From: Microbacterium aerolatum
GTDB taxonomy: Bacteria; Actinomycetota; Actinomycetes; Actinomycetales; Microbacteriaceae
Assembly (NCBI RefSeq): GCF_007988825.1
Contig: NZ_BJUW01000010.1
Span: 1 to 64,000, forward strand
DNA length: 64,000 bases
Direction: 5' to 3'
Shown: positions 56,860 to 64,000 of the stretch, piece by piece
How the letters are laid out: every line of letters begins with the position of its first letter
Numbering within the stretch: the first letter of the stretch is position 1
Program-made: the position numbers and the translations under genes
Notes under the pieces: generated by a model
Seen by the model: the letters and a program-made list of their open reading frames with translations, nothing else
What the model was told of the DNA's origin: nothing
Databases searched by the model: none

Positions 56860-58371
56860 ATGAACAGCATCGTCGCTCAGCTGAGAGAGATCGAGGAGAA
56901 CCTTGACTCAGCAGCGTGCGATGCCTTCGCCGACGAAGCGATCCCCGAGCTGTCCGCTGTCGAGATCGCCGACGTGCTGGCGACGACTGGGCGCATTCAG
57001 CGGCGTCTGGAGGGGGTGCAGATCGAGGCGACGGTGCAGGTGCGCGACCGCTCCGAAGGCATGTGCGACGACAAGATGACGTTGGCCTACGGCTGCTCGC
57101 GGCCCGCCGATCTCGTACGGATGCTGATCGGCTCCGACTCTCGGCAGGCCACGCAGTTGGTGAAGGCGGCAGGACACGTGCGCCGCGACAGGAGCTTCAC
57201 CGAGGGGTCGTTCCTCCCCGCGCGCTATCAGGCTCTGCGCGACGCTCTGGTCGGCGGCGAACTCGGTCTTGCCGGTCTGGTCGCGGCGACCGATCCGATC
57301 GAGCGCTCCGCGCGACGCCTCACCGCAGACGCGCGCGTCGAAGCGGACCGGCAGCTCGCGGACCTCGCCTGCGGAGTGGAGGCTGACGCTGTGCCCGAGG
57401 CTGCGCCTCGCCCGTTGCCGCTTCCGGAAGACCTTCGCGTGTTCGCGCAGGTGATCGCCGCCTACCTCGACCCCGACGGCGCCGAGCCCACCGACGACAT
57501 CGCGATGTGCGGACGATCGTTCACGATCGGGCGGGTTCGCGCCGACGGGCTCGCACCGGTTCACGGCGGTCTGCTCCCGGAGGTCGCCGGCCAGCTCAGT
57601 CTGCTTCTCGACTCCATTCTCAATCCCCGCGTGGAGGGTCCGGAGAATCCCGAACAGACCGGCGTGCGGTTCGAGCCGTCGCACGAGCTCGACCCCGATC
57701 GGCACTGCGGTGCCGGCACCCATTCAGAGGATTGTGCCTGTGGGCTCGCGGTGGATCATGCACCCGACGACCTCGAGTTCAGAGATACGCGCACCCGCGC
57801 GCAGAAGCAGCATGACGCGCTGGCGTCGATTCTGAACACCGCAGCTCGCACCGATCTGTTCCCGCACCTCGGCGGTGCGGCGCCGACGCTCGTCATCTCG
57901 ACCGCCCCAGAGGACTACGCCTCCGGTACGGGGTGGGCGCAGGTCGCTCACACAGGCGACCTGATCCCGCAGCGGGTCGCGGCGCAGACCGCATGCGCGG
58001 GTGGTGTCCAGCGCGTGTTGTTCGACGAAAACGGCCGCATCGTCTCGATCGGCACGACCGGTCGCATCTTCAACGCGCTGCAGCGCCGCGCGATCACCGC
58101 CCGTGACGGCGGATGCATCATTCCCGGTTGCACGATCCCCGCGACGTGGTGCGAGATCCATCACGTCGACGAGCACGCGGACGGCGGTCCGACTCATACT
58201 GACAACGGCGTGCTGCTGTGCTGGTTCCATCACCGCACACTTCATCTGACCGAGTGGGTGGTCCGCATGAACCGTGGTGTGCCGGAAGTGCGGGGCCCGG
58301 CGTGGTGGGACCCCCACCAGCACTGGCACCGAACGCGAAGTCCGCACCGGCGACCAACTGTGCCCGGTTGA
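56860..58371 (+). CDS. DUF222 (13E12-type) HNH endonuclease-family protein
   Basis: The 503-residue protein has the N-terminal DUF222 region (SAVEIADVLATTGRIQRRLEGVQIEATVQVRDRS) and a C-terminal HNH domain: GCIIPGCTIPATWCEIHHVDEHADGGPTHTDNGVLLCWFHHRTLH, with zinc cysteines and the catalytic HH. These genes are abundant and often multicopy in actinobacteria, and their origin may be mobile. GGAGG lies only 1 bp before ATG 56860, so the start is uncertain. The native substrate is unknown. Confidence 0.93.
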   Translation: MNSIVAQLREIEENLDSAACDAFADEAIPELSAVEIADVLATTGRIQRRLEGVQIEATVQVRDRSEGMCDDKMTLAYGCSRPADLVRMLIGSDSRQATQLVKAAGHVRRDRSFTEGSFLPARYQALRDALVGGELGLAGLVAATDPIERSARRLTADARVEADRQLADLACGVEADAVPEAAPRPLPLPEDLRVFAQVIAAYLDPDGAEPTDDIAMCGRSFTIGRVRADGLAPVHGGLLPEVAGQLSLLLDSILNPRVEGPENPEQTGVRFEPSHELDPDRHCGAGTHSEDCACGLAVDHAPDDLEFRDTRTRAQKQHDALASILNTAARTDLFPHLGGAAPTLVISTAPEDYASGTGWAQVAHTGDLIPQRVAAQTACAGGVQRVLFDENGRIVSIGTTGRIFNALQRRAITARDGGCIIPGCTIPATWCEIHHVDEHADGGPTHTDNGVLLCWFHHRTLHLTEWVVRMNRGVPEVRGPAWWDPHQHWHRTRSPHRRPTVPG

Positions 58372-58377
58372 GCCCGA

Positions 58378-58968
58378 TCAGGCGTCGATGCCGAGGATCC
58401 GCAGCGCGGTTCGAAGGTCTGGCGCCCCGCGAAAGTGATGCGTCGGCATGCCCAGCGCCTCTGCTCCCGCGAGCTTGCTCGGCGAGTCATCCGTGAAGAA
58501 GACCTCGGCCGCAGGCAGTTCGAGCCTGTCGAGTACACGCTGGAACGCTCGCCTGTCAGGTTTGGCGAAGCCGAGTCGAGCCGAGTTGAACACATGATCG
58601 AAGTACGGCGTCAGCCCGAGCGCGTCGACCTCTGCCTCCACGGTGTCGGTGCCGTTGGTCAGGATCGCAGTACGCCATCCTGCCCCGCGAATCTTCTTCA
58701 CGACGCGGATCATCTCCCAGTCGACTTCGGACGGCGTCCGACCCCACTCGACTGCGGCGCGGGCATTGCCGAGATGCGCGCCGATCTGCTCGATCCAGGC
58801 CGCACGCGTGACTACGCCGGTGATGACAGGCTCGAGCACGTCGTCTGCGAACGCGAATCGTGCGATGGTTCCCGGTTCGATGCAGTGGCGCTGCTCGACC
58901 GCCGCGATGTGATCGGTTGCAAAGTGCCGGATCACGCCATCGAGGTCGAAGAGTACGGCTCGGAGCAT
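58378..58968 (-). CDS. HAD-superfamily hydrolase (phosphoglycolate phosphatase-like)
   Basis: The 196-residue enzyme has all four HAD motifs: DLDG in MLRAVLFDLDGVIR, TNG in AILTNGTD, the Lys in GFAKPDRRAF and DD in VFFTDDSPSKL. The cap region is small and helical, as in subfamily IA. Substrates in this group are small phosphorylated metabolites. It converges on the HNH gene with 6 bp between stops. Confidence 0.92.
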   Translation of the reverse strand: MLRAVLFDLDGVIRHFATDHIAAVEQRHCIEPGTIARFAFADDVLEPVITGVVTRAAWIEQIGAHLGNARAAVEWGRTPSEVDWEMIRVVKKIRGAGWRTAILTNGTDTVEAEVDALGLTPYFDHVFNSARLGFAKPDRRAFQRVLDRLELPAAEVFFTDDSPSKLAGAEALGMPTHHFRGAPDLRTALRILGIDA

Positions 58969-59003
58969 GGGTCGATGATCTCAGGTTCGGCGCGCGACGT
59001 GCG

Positions 59004-60554
59004 CTACACCCAGGTCGGCAGCCAGTTGTGGATGAGCCAGAACTCGTACGGCACGCTCATGCCCGTCCAGACCGGGTAGAAGAACGCCGAGACCAGCACG
59101 ACGGCGACGAGGAACACCATCACGGTGCGTTCGCCGGCCTGCCGACGGTACAGCGGATCGTCGCGGCGGCCGGCGACATCCCGCAGCGCGAGCACGAGCG
59201 CCAGCACGAGGAACGGCACCATCACCACCGTGTAGAACTGGAAGATCGTGCGTTCCGGGTACAGCAGCCACGGCACGTATGTGACACCGAGGCCGACCAG
59301 CGGGAGACCGTACGTCCACGGCATCGGCCGGCGTTCGATGAGCCCGCGCACCAGCCGGTACAGCAGGTAGATCGCCGCGGCGACGCCGGCGTACCAGATC
59401 AGCGGATTCGGCACGGTGGAGATCACCGACATGCAGTGGCCGGTGCCGCAGCTCGGGTCGTCGCCGACCCACACGGCGGTCGGACGGACGAGGAACGGCC
59501 ACTGCCACGCCGGGCTGGAGTAGGTGTGCCCAGAACTGAGACCGACGTGGAACCCGTAGATCGACTCGTGATAGTTCCACAGCGCGACGAGCGGGTTGGC
59601 GTCGGACCGCCTGTCATAACCACCGGCGGTCACGAGCCAGCCGGTCCATGAGGCGAGGTAGGTGATGAAGGCCACCGGCACCAGCAGCAGGAACGAGACC
59701 ACGCCCTGCCTGGCGACGGCATCCATCGGCCAGTACGCGACGCCGGCACGTCGCCGGGCCAGCGCGTCCGTGACCACGAGGTAGATGCCGAGTCCCGCCA
59801 GCGCGTACAGTCCCGACCACTTCACGGCGGTCGCCGCGCCCAGCGCGACACCTGCCGCGATCACCCATGGGCGGCGCCAGACGATGCGACCCCACAGGTA
59901 CTCCCGATCGTCGTCGGGCGCGCGTTCCACCAGCGGAATCGAACGCCGCCGGTCCAGGAGGATGAAGTGGAATCCCAGCAGGATGAAGAACGTGAGGATG
60001 CCGTCGAGCAACCCGATACGGCTCATGACGATGCTCAGGCCATCGATCGCGAGCAGAAGGCCTGCGACGCTCGCCGCGACGATCGAACGGGTCAGCTCCT
60101 TGGCGACGAAGTAGACCAGGAGCACGGTCGCCGTGCCGATCAGCGCCACCGGCAGTCGCCATGCGGCGCTGTTGCCCATACCGAACGCGCCCATGCCGAG
60201 CGCGATCAGCCACTTGCCCAGCGGCGGGTGCACCACGTAGCTGCCGGCATCGCTCAGCGTGCTCGTGTCGCCGGTCATGAACGCCTCGTTCGCGCCGTCG
60301 GCCCAGGTTCCCTCGTAGCCGAGAACCCAGAGCGACCAGGCGTCCTTGACGTAGTACGTCTCGTCGAACGCCAGGGTCTGCGGGTGCGCCAGATTCGCCA
60401 GCCGCAGCACGGCAGCGAGCGCCGTGATCACCAGCGGCGCGAGCCAGCGGATGACGCGGCTCCACTCCGGATCGAGCAGGACCCGGTCGCGTACCCGCCC
60501 CCATACCGTCAGGCGCGTCTCCGGAGGCGGCAGCAGAGGCACGGGCGCAGACAC
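59004..60554 (-). CDS. Protein O-mannosyltransferase (dolichyl/polyprenyl-phosphate-mannose--protein)
   Basis: The 516-residue integral membrane glycosyltransferase of the GT39/PMT family has about ten TM helices. The first extracytoplasmic loop carries the acidic catalytic motif in FDETYYVKDAW, followed by VHPPLGKWLIALGMG. It transfers mannose from polyprenyl phosphate mannose to secreted proteins. The gene starts with GTG 60554 and is divergent from rsmI (70-bp gap), an arrangement common in actinobacteria. Confidence 0.93.
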   Translation of the reverse strand: MSAPVPLLPPPETRLTVWGRVRDRVLLDPEWSRVIRWLAPLVITALAAVLRLANLAHPQTLAFDETYYVKDAWSLWVLGYEGTWADGANEAFMTGDTSTLSDAGSYVVHPPLGKWLIALGMGAFGMGNSAAWRLPVALIGTATVLLVYFVAKELTRSIVAASVAGLLLAIDGLSIVMSRIGLLDGILTFFILLGFHFILLDRRRSIPLVERAPDDDREYLWGRIVWRRPWVIAAGVALGAATAVKWSGLYALAGLGIYLVVTDALARRRAGVAYWPMDAVARQGVVSFLLLVPVAFITYLASWTGWLVTAGGYDRRSDANPLVALWNYHESIYGFHVGLSSGHTYSSPAWQWPFLVRPTAVWVGDDPSCGTGHCMSVISTVPNPLIWYAGVAAAIYLLYRLVRGLIERRPMPWTYGLPLVGLGVTYVPWLLYPERTIFQFYTVVMVPFLVLALVLALRDVAGRRDDPLYRRQAGERTVMVFLVAVVLVSAFFYPVWTGMSVPYEFWLIHNWLPTWV

Positions 60555-60624
60555 GGCATAAGCCTAAGGCGTGCCGCTCATCCTCCCGCCGGCTCAGGAC
60601 GAGAGCCACGCCTAAGCTGAACAC

Positions 60625-61446
60625 GTGATCATCCTCGCGGCGACCCCGATCGGAAACCTCGGCGACGCGTCCCGCCGTCTGATCGAAGTGCTCGAGAACG
60701 CCGAAATCGTCGCCGCAGAGGACACCCGCACGACTCAGCGCCTGCTGCAGGCGCTGAAGATCGAGAACCGGCCGCGGCTGATCGCCCTGCACGACCACAA
60801 CGAGAAGCACAAGGCCGCAGAACTCGCCGCGCTCGCGGTCGACGAAGACATCGTCGTCGTCAGCGACGCCGGGATGCCGGCGGTCAGCGACCCCGGATAC
60901 GGTCTTGTCGCGGCGGCCGTGGAGCTGGGGGTGACGGTCACGGCGATCCCCGGTCCGAGCGCCGTGATCATGGCGCTCGCGATCTCGGGGCTGCCTACCG
61001 ACCGGTTCACGTTCGAGGGATTCCTGCCGCGCAAACCGGGGGAGCGGCGTTCAGCCCTCCGTGCAGTGGCTGCCGAGCCGCGCACCATGATCTTCTTCGA
61101 GTCCCCATCGCGGCTCGCCTCTGCGCTCGCCGACATGGGCGCGGCGTTCGGAGACGAGCGTCGCATCGCCGTGTGCCGCGAGCTGACCAAGTTCTATGAA
61201 GAGGTGCGCCGCGGGACGGCATCCGAACTTGTGGAGTGGGCGGAAGCCGGCGTCAAGGGCGAGATCGTCATCGTCGTCGAGGGCGCAGCCCCCATCACGG
61301 CATCCGCAGAGGATGCCGGCGCGCAGGTGCAGGCGCTGGTCGAGGGCGGTATGCGCCTGAAGGACGCCTGCGCCGAAGTCGCCGCCGCCACCGGCCTCAG
61401 CTCCCGCGACCTCTATCAGCAGGCGCTCGCGTCACGCTCGCGATGA
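60625..61446 (+). CDS. rsmI: 16S rRNA (cytidine(1402)-2'-O)-methyltransferase
   Basis: The 273-residue SAM-dependent enzyme methylates C1402 of 16S rRNA. It has ILAATPIGNLGDASRRLIEVL, AEDTRTTQRLLQALKI, HDHNEKHKA and VVSDAGMPAVSDPGYGLV, the tetrapyrrole-methylase fold of this family. It starts with GTG 60625. It overlaps the next methyltransferase gene by 4 bp (ATGA). Confidence 0.96.
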   Translation: MIILAATPIGNLGDASRRLIEVLENAEIVAAEDTRTTQRLLQALKIENRPRLIALHDHNEKHKAAELAALAVDEDIVVVSDAGMPAVSDPGYGLVAAAVELGVTVTAIPGPSAVIMALAISGLPTDRFTFEGFLPRKPGERRSALRAVAAEPRTMIFFESPSRLASALADMGAAFGDERRIAVCRELTKFYEEVRRGTASELVEWAEAGVKGEIVIVVEGAAPITASAEDAGAQVQALVEGGMRLKDACAEVAAATGLSSRDLYQQALASRSR

Positions 61447-62054
61447 CGTCCGCGTCGATCGGCGCGGCCTACGACGCACGCGCCGCGGAGTACGTCGAAC
61501 TCGCCGGCGACGTCGAGCAGATGGATGCCGCAGACCGATCGCTGATTTCACAGTGGCGGGATGCCACGCCCGGTCGGCTGCTGGACGCAGGTTGCGGCCC
61601 GGGACTGTGGACCGACTTTCTCGACGATGAGAACCGGGACGTCATCGGCCTCGACATCTCGGAAGAGCTTCTCGCCGCCGCGCGCAGCCGCCATCCGCAC
61701 CTGCGCCTCGAGCAGGGCTCCTTCTATGCGCTTCCGGTCGCAGACGCATCGCTCGGCGGCATCCTCGCCTGGTACTCGCTTATTCACACCCCGCCCGCCG
61801 AGCTCCCCGCAGTGCTCGAGGAGTTCGCACGCGCGGTCGCTCCCGGCGGCTCCCTCCTCATCGGCTTCTTCGACGGGCCGCCGCGCCAGCCGTTCGCGCA
61901 CGCGGTGACCGAGGCCTACTTCTGGTCAGCGGAAGCGCTCTCCGACCTCCTCGCGCCCGCCGGTTTCACGGTGTCGCACCAGGAGCGTCGCGAACGCGCA
62001 TCCGATGAAGTCAGCATCCGCCCCCACGGCGCACTGATCGCGACTCGTCACTGA
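61443..62054 (+). CDS. Class I SAM-dependent methyltransferase
   Basis: The 203-residue protein has the Rossmann SAM site LLDAGCGPGLWTDFL (about residues 46-60), then DVIGLDISEELLAAARSRHP, and the methyltransferase_11/25-type region LAWYSLIHTPPAELPAVLEEFARAVAPGGSLLIGF. The substrate is unknown. ATG 61443 overlaps the rsmI stop, so translation is coupled. Confidence 0.92.
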   Translation: MTSASIGAAYDARAAEYVELAGDVEQMDAADRSLISQWRDATPGRLLDAGCGPGLWTDFLDDENRDVIGLDISEELLAAARSRHPHLRLEQGSFYALPVADASLGGILAWYSLIHTPPAELPAVLEEFARAVAPGGSLLIGFFDGPPRQPFAHAVTEAYFWSAEALSDLLAPAGFTVSHQERRERASDEVSIRPHGALIATRH

Positions 62055-62085
62055 CGGGCGCGCTCGCTCGACACAGGTTCAAAGG

Positions 62086-62261
62086 CTTCGACTCGCTTCG
62101 CTCGCTCAGCCCGTTTCGTCACTTCGACTCGCTTCGCTCGCTCAGTACATCGCTTCGGCGGCTCCGCCGCCTCCGCTCAACGACCCGCAACAGCTGTCCG
62201 CACGGGTCGTTGAGTGAGCGGAGCGAGACGAAACGGGGTGAGTGGAGCCGCAGGCGTCGAG
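62086..62261. repeat. Large inverted-repeat element C, copy 2
   Basis: The left arm 62086-62187 contains a duplicated CTTCGACTCGCTTCGCTCGC motif (62086 and 62122) and ends CTCAACGACCCG. The right arm 62203-62261 begins CGGGTCGTTGAGTGAGCGGA and ends GCGTCGAG. It occupies most of the 259-bp gap between the methyltransferase gene and metG, with no gene in it. Confidence 0.85.
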
Positions 62262-62313
62262 ACAGCACGACACACGAATGGCCGACCCGCCCATCCGGCC
62301 TAGAATCGAAGCC

Positions 62314-63891
62314 ATGCCCGCAGGCGATTCCTTCTACATCACCACGCCCATCTACTACCCCTCCGATGTGCCGCACATCGGCCACGGGTACACGTCGGTG
62401 GCGGTCGACACGCTCGCCCGCTGGCACCGCCAGGCAGGCGATGACACCTGGATGCTGACGGGCACGGACGAGCACGGGCAGAAGATGCTCCGCGCCGCCG
62501 CGGCGAACGACGTCACCCCGCAGCAGTGGGTGGACAAGCTCGTCTCGGAGAGCTGGTTCCCGCTGCTGGAGACGCTAGACGTCGCCAACGACGACTTCAT
62601 CCGCACCACCCAGGAGCGGCACGAGAAGAACGTGCAGGTGTTCTTCCAGCGCCTGTACGACGCCGGCTACATCTACGCCGGTGAATACGAGGCGCTGTAC
62701 TGCGTGGGCTGTGAGGAGTTCAAGCCGGAGTCCGAGATCGTCGACGGCACCGGCCCCTTCGAGGGGCTGAAGGTCTGCGCGATCCACTCCAAGCCCCTCG
62801 AACTGCTGCAGGAGAAGAACTACTTCTTCAAGCTGAGCGAGTTCCAGGACCGCCTGCTCGAGCTCTACAAGAACGAGCCGGACTTCGTCCGCCCGCACTC
62901 CGCCCGCAACGAGGTCGTCTCGTTCGTGAGCCAGGGCTTGAAGGACCTCTCCATCTCGCGCTCCACCTTCGACTGGGGCATCCCGCTGCCGTGGGACGAG
63001 TCGCACGTCATCTACGTCTGGGTCGACGCGCTGCTGAACTACGCCACTGCGGTCGGCTACGGCAGCGACGACGAGAACTTCCAGCGGCGCTGGCCCGCGT
63101 ACCACGTGGTCGGCAAGGACATCCTCCGCTTCCACGCCGTGATCTGGCCCGCGCTGCTGATGGCCGCCGGCGTCGAGGTGCCCAAGGGCGTCTTCGCACA
63201 CGGCTGGTTGCTCGTCGGCGGCGAGAAGATGTCGAAGTCGAAGCTCACGGGCATCGCGCCGACCGAGATCACCGACGTCTTCGGCTCCGACGCGTACCGG
63301 TTCTACTTCCTCTCCGCGATCGCGTTCGGACAGGACGGCTCGTTCTCCTGGGAGGACCTGTCGGCCCGCTACCAGGCCGAGCTCGCGAACGGCTTCGGAA
63401 ACCTCGCCTCGCGCACCGTGGCGATGATCGAGAAGTACTTCGAGGGTGTCGTCCCCGAGCCCGCCGCGTACACCGAGCAGGATCTCGCGATCCAGAAGAT
63501 CGTCGCGGATGCGGCCACAGCAGCGGATGCCGCGATCGAGAGCTTCCGCATCGACGAGGCGATCTCGTCGATCTGGACCATCGTCGACGCCCTGAACGGC
63601 TACATCACCGAGAACGAGCCGTGGGCGCTGGCCCGCGACGAGCAGCAGCGCGGCCGCCTCGGCACCGTGCTGTACACCTGCGCCGAAGGACTGCGCGCGC
63701 TCAGCGTGCTGCTGTCGCCGGTGATGCCGCAGTCGACCTCGAAGCTCTGGTCAGCGCTCGGTGCGACCGAGACGCTCGGCGCCCTGCAGGAGCAGCCGAT
63801 CCGCGAAGCCGGCACCTGGGGCGCGCTGCGCCCCGGCACCACTGTGCACGCGCTTGCCCCGCTGTTCCCCCGTGTGGAATCCCAACCTTGA
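62314..63891 (+). CDS. metG: Methionyl-tRNA synthetase
   Basis: The 525-residue class I synthetase charges tRNA-Met. HIGH (DVPHIGHGYTSVAVD) and KMSKS (GEKMSKSKLTG) signatures are present, with the YCVGCEEF zinc-knuckle-like region and DGSFSWEDLSARYQAELANGFGNL before the anticodon-binding helices. It lacks the C-terminal dimerisation domain, as in other actinobacterial MetG. A TAGAAT hexamer 8 bp before the ATG suggests a short or leaderless 5' end. Confidence 0.96.
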   Translation: MPAGDSFYITTPIYYPSDVPHIGHGYTSVAVDTLARWHRQAGDDTWMLTGTDEHGQKMLRAAAANDVTPQQWVDKLVSESWFPLLETLDVANDDFIRTTQERHEKNVQVFFQRLYDAGYIYAGEYEALYCVGCEEFKPESEIVDGTGPFEGLKVCAIHSKPLELLQEKNYFFKLSEFQDRLLELYKNEPDFVRPHSARNEVVSFVSQGLKDLSISRSTFDWGIPLPWDESHVIYVWVDALLNYATAVGYGSDDENFQRRWPAYHVVGKDILRFHAVIWPALLMAAGVEVPKGVFAHGWLLVGGEKMSKSKLTGIAPTEITDVFGSDAYRFYFLSAIAFGQDGSFSWEDLSARYQAELANGFGNLASRTVAMIEKYFEGVVPEPAAYTEQDLAIQKIVADAATAADAAIESFRIDEAISSIWTIVDALNGYITENEPWALARDEQQRGRLGTVLYTCAEGLRALSVLLSPVMPQSTSKLWSALGATETLGALQEQPIREAGTWGALRPGTTVHALAPLFPRVESQP

Positions 63892-64000
63892 CCGAGAACC
63901 CCAGCCAGTACGTTCGGGAGCGGGCGACCGAGGGCCGCAAGGACCTCCGATATCCGCCCGCTCCCGAACCGCTGACCGTGCCCGTGTACGACAACCATGC
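63888..64000 (+). CDS. Start of a TatD-family metal-dependent hydrolase gene (truncated by window end)
   Basis: The first 37 residues are visible. They start at TTG 63888, which overlaps the metG stop (TTGA), and run through RYPPAPEPLTVPVYDNHA. The end is the metal-binding VYDNHxHLE motif of TatD-type DNases, here cut after the His. The metG-tatD order is common in actinobacteria. Confidence 0.85.
   Translation, partial: MTENPSQYVRERATEGRKDLRYPPAPEPLTVPVYDNH

Noticed and set aside
56860-58371. DUF222-HNH gene as an active homing endonuclease or mobile element
   Set aside because: No intron, intein or flanking repeats, and such genes are common as single genes in actinobacteria.

Overview
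This window is a gene-dense, GC-rich actinobacterial chromosome segment. Codon use, tightly packed operons with ATGA/GTGA overlaps, GTG/TTG starts, the protein families present and a strong excess of the hexamer GGATGC/GCATCC all suggest Microbacteriaceae, most likely Microbacterium; that assignment is an inference from gene content, not from a marker-gene search. There is no phage, plasmid, CRISPR array or insertion sequence. The interesting non-coding content is several families of small inverted-repeat elements, some of them inside genes.

Layout. 1-6.8 kb: 3' end of a large SF1-type helicase, a small downstream protein, a Vsr/DUF559-fold nuclease-like gene bracketed by two copies of one hairpin family, mscL, an FmdB zinc ribbon gene, 5-formyl-THF cyclo-ligase, galU and a frameshifted acetyltransferase. 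6.8-11.3 kb: a membrane protein, tRNA-Ala(CGC), a quinoprotein sugar dehydrogenase lipoprotein, a metallophosphoesterase, an AEC transporter and a 44-residue basic protein. 11.3-19.4 kb: a histidine-utilisation locus, with an IclR regulator divergent from hutH-hutU-hutI, and hutG on the opposite strand behind a DUF445 membrane protein gene. It encodes the four-step route from histidine to glutamate plus formamide. 19.4-24.2 kb: a CsoR/RcnR-like repressor, a repeat cluster, an acyl-CoA dehydrogenase/hydrolase pair and a PfkB-kinase/MFS pair. 24.2-28.8 kb: class Ib ribonucleotide reductase nrdHIEF, preceded by about 370 bp of regulatory DNA with DnaA-box-like and NrdR-box-like sites. 28.9-32.8 kb: a GH3 beta-glucosidase pseudogene and small genes.

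32.8-47.7 kb is almost entirely minus strand. One long co-directional block encodes a flavin monooxygenase of the NtaA/SnaA/DszA type, a complete oligopeptide-type ABC importer, an alpha/beta hydrolase, O-acetylhomoserine sulfhydrylase (metY), a second flavin monooxygenase, and then Gfo/Idh, NYN-nuclease and epimerase genes. Upstream lie a third flavin monooxygenase, an F420-reductase-like gene and a divergent HxlR regulator. I read this as a locus for importing an organosulfur or similar compound, cleaving it oxidatively and capturing the released sulfur through MetY.

47.7-64 kb is largely housekeeping: quinone reductase, HrpA helicase, aldo/keto reductase, FMN reductase, a DUF255 thioredoxin-fold protein, a DUF222-HNH protein, HAD phosphatase, protein mannosyltransferase divergent from rsmI, a methyltransferase, metG and the start of a tatD-family gene. 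Three probable single-base homopolymer indels (one in the acetyltransferase, two in the GH3 gene) could be real decay or assembly errors.
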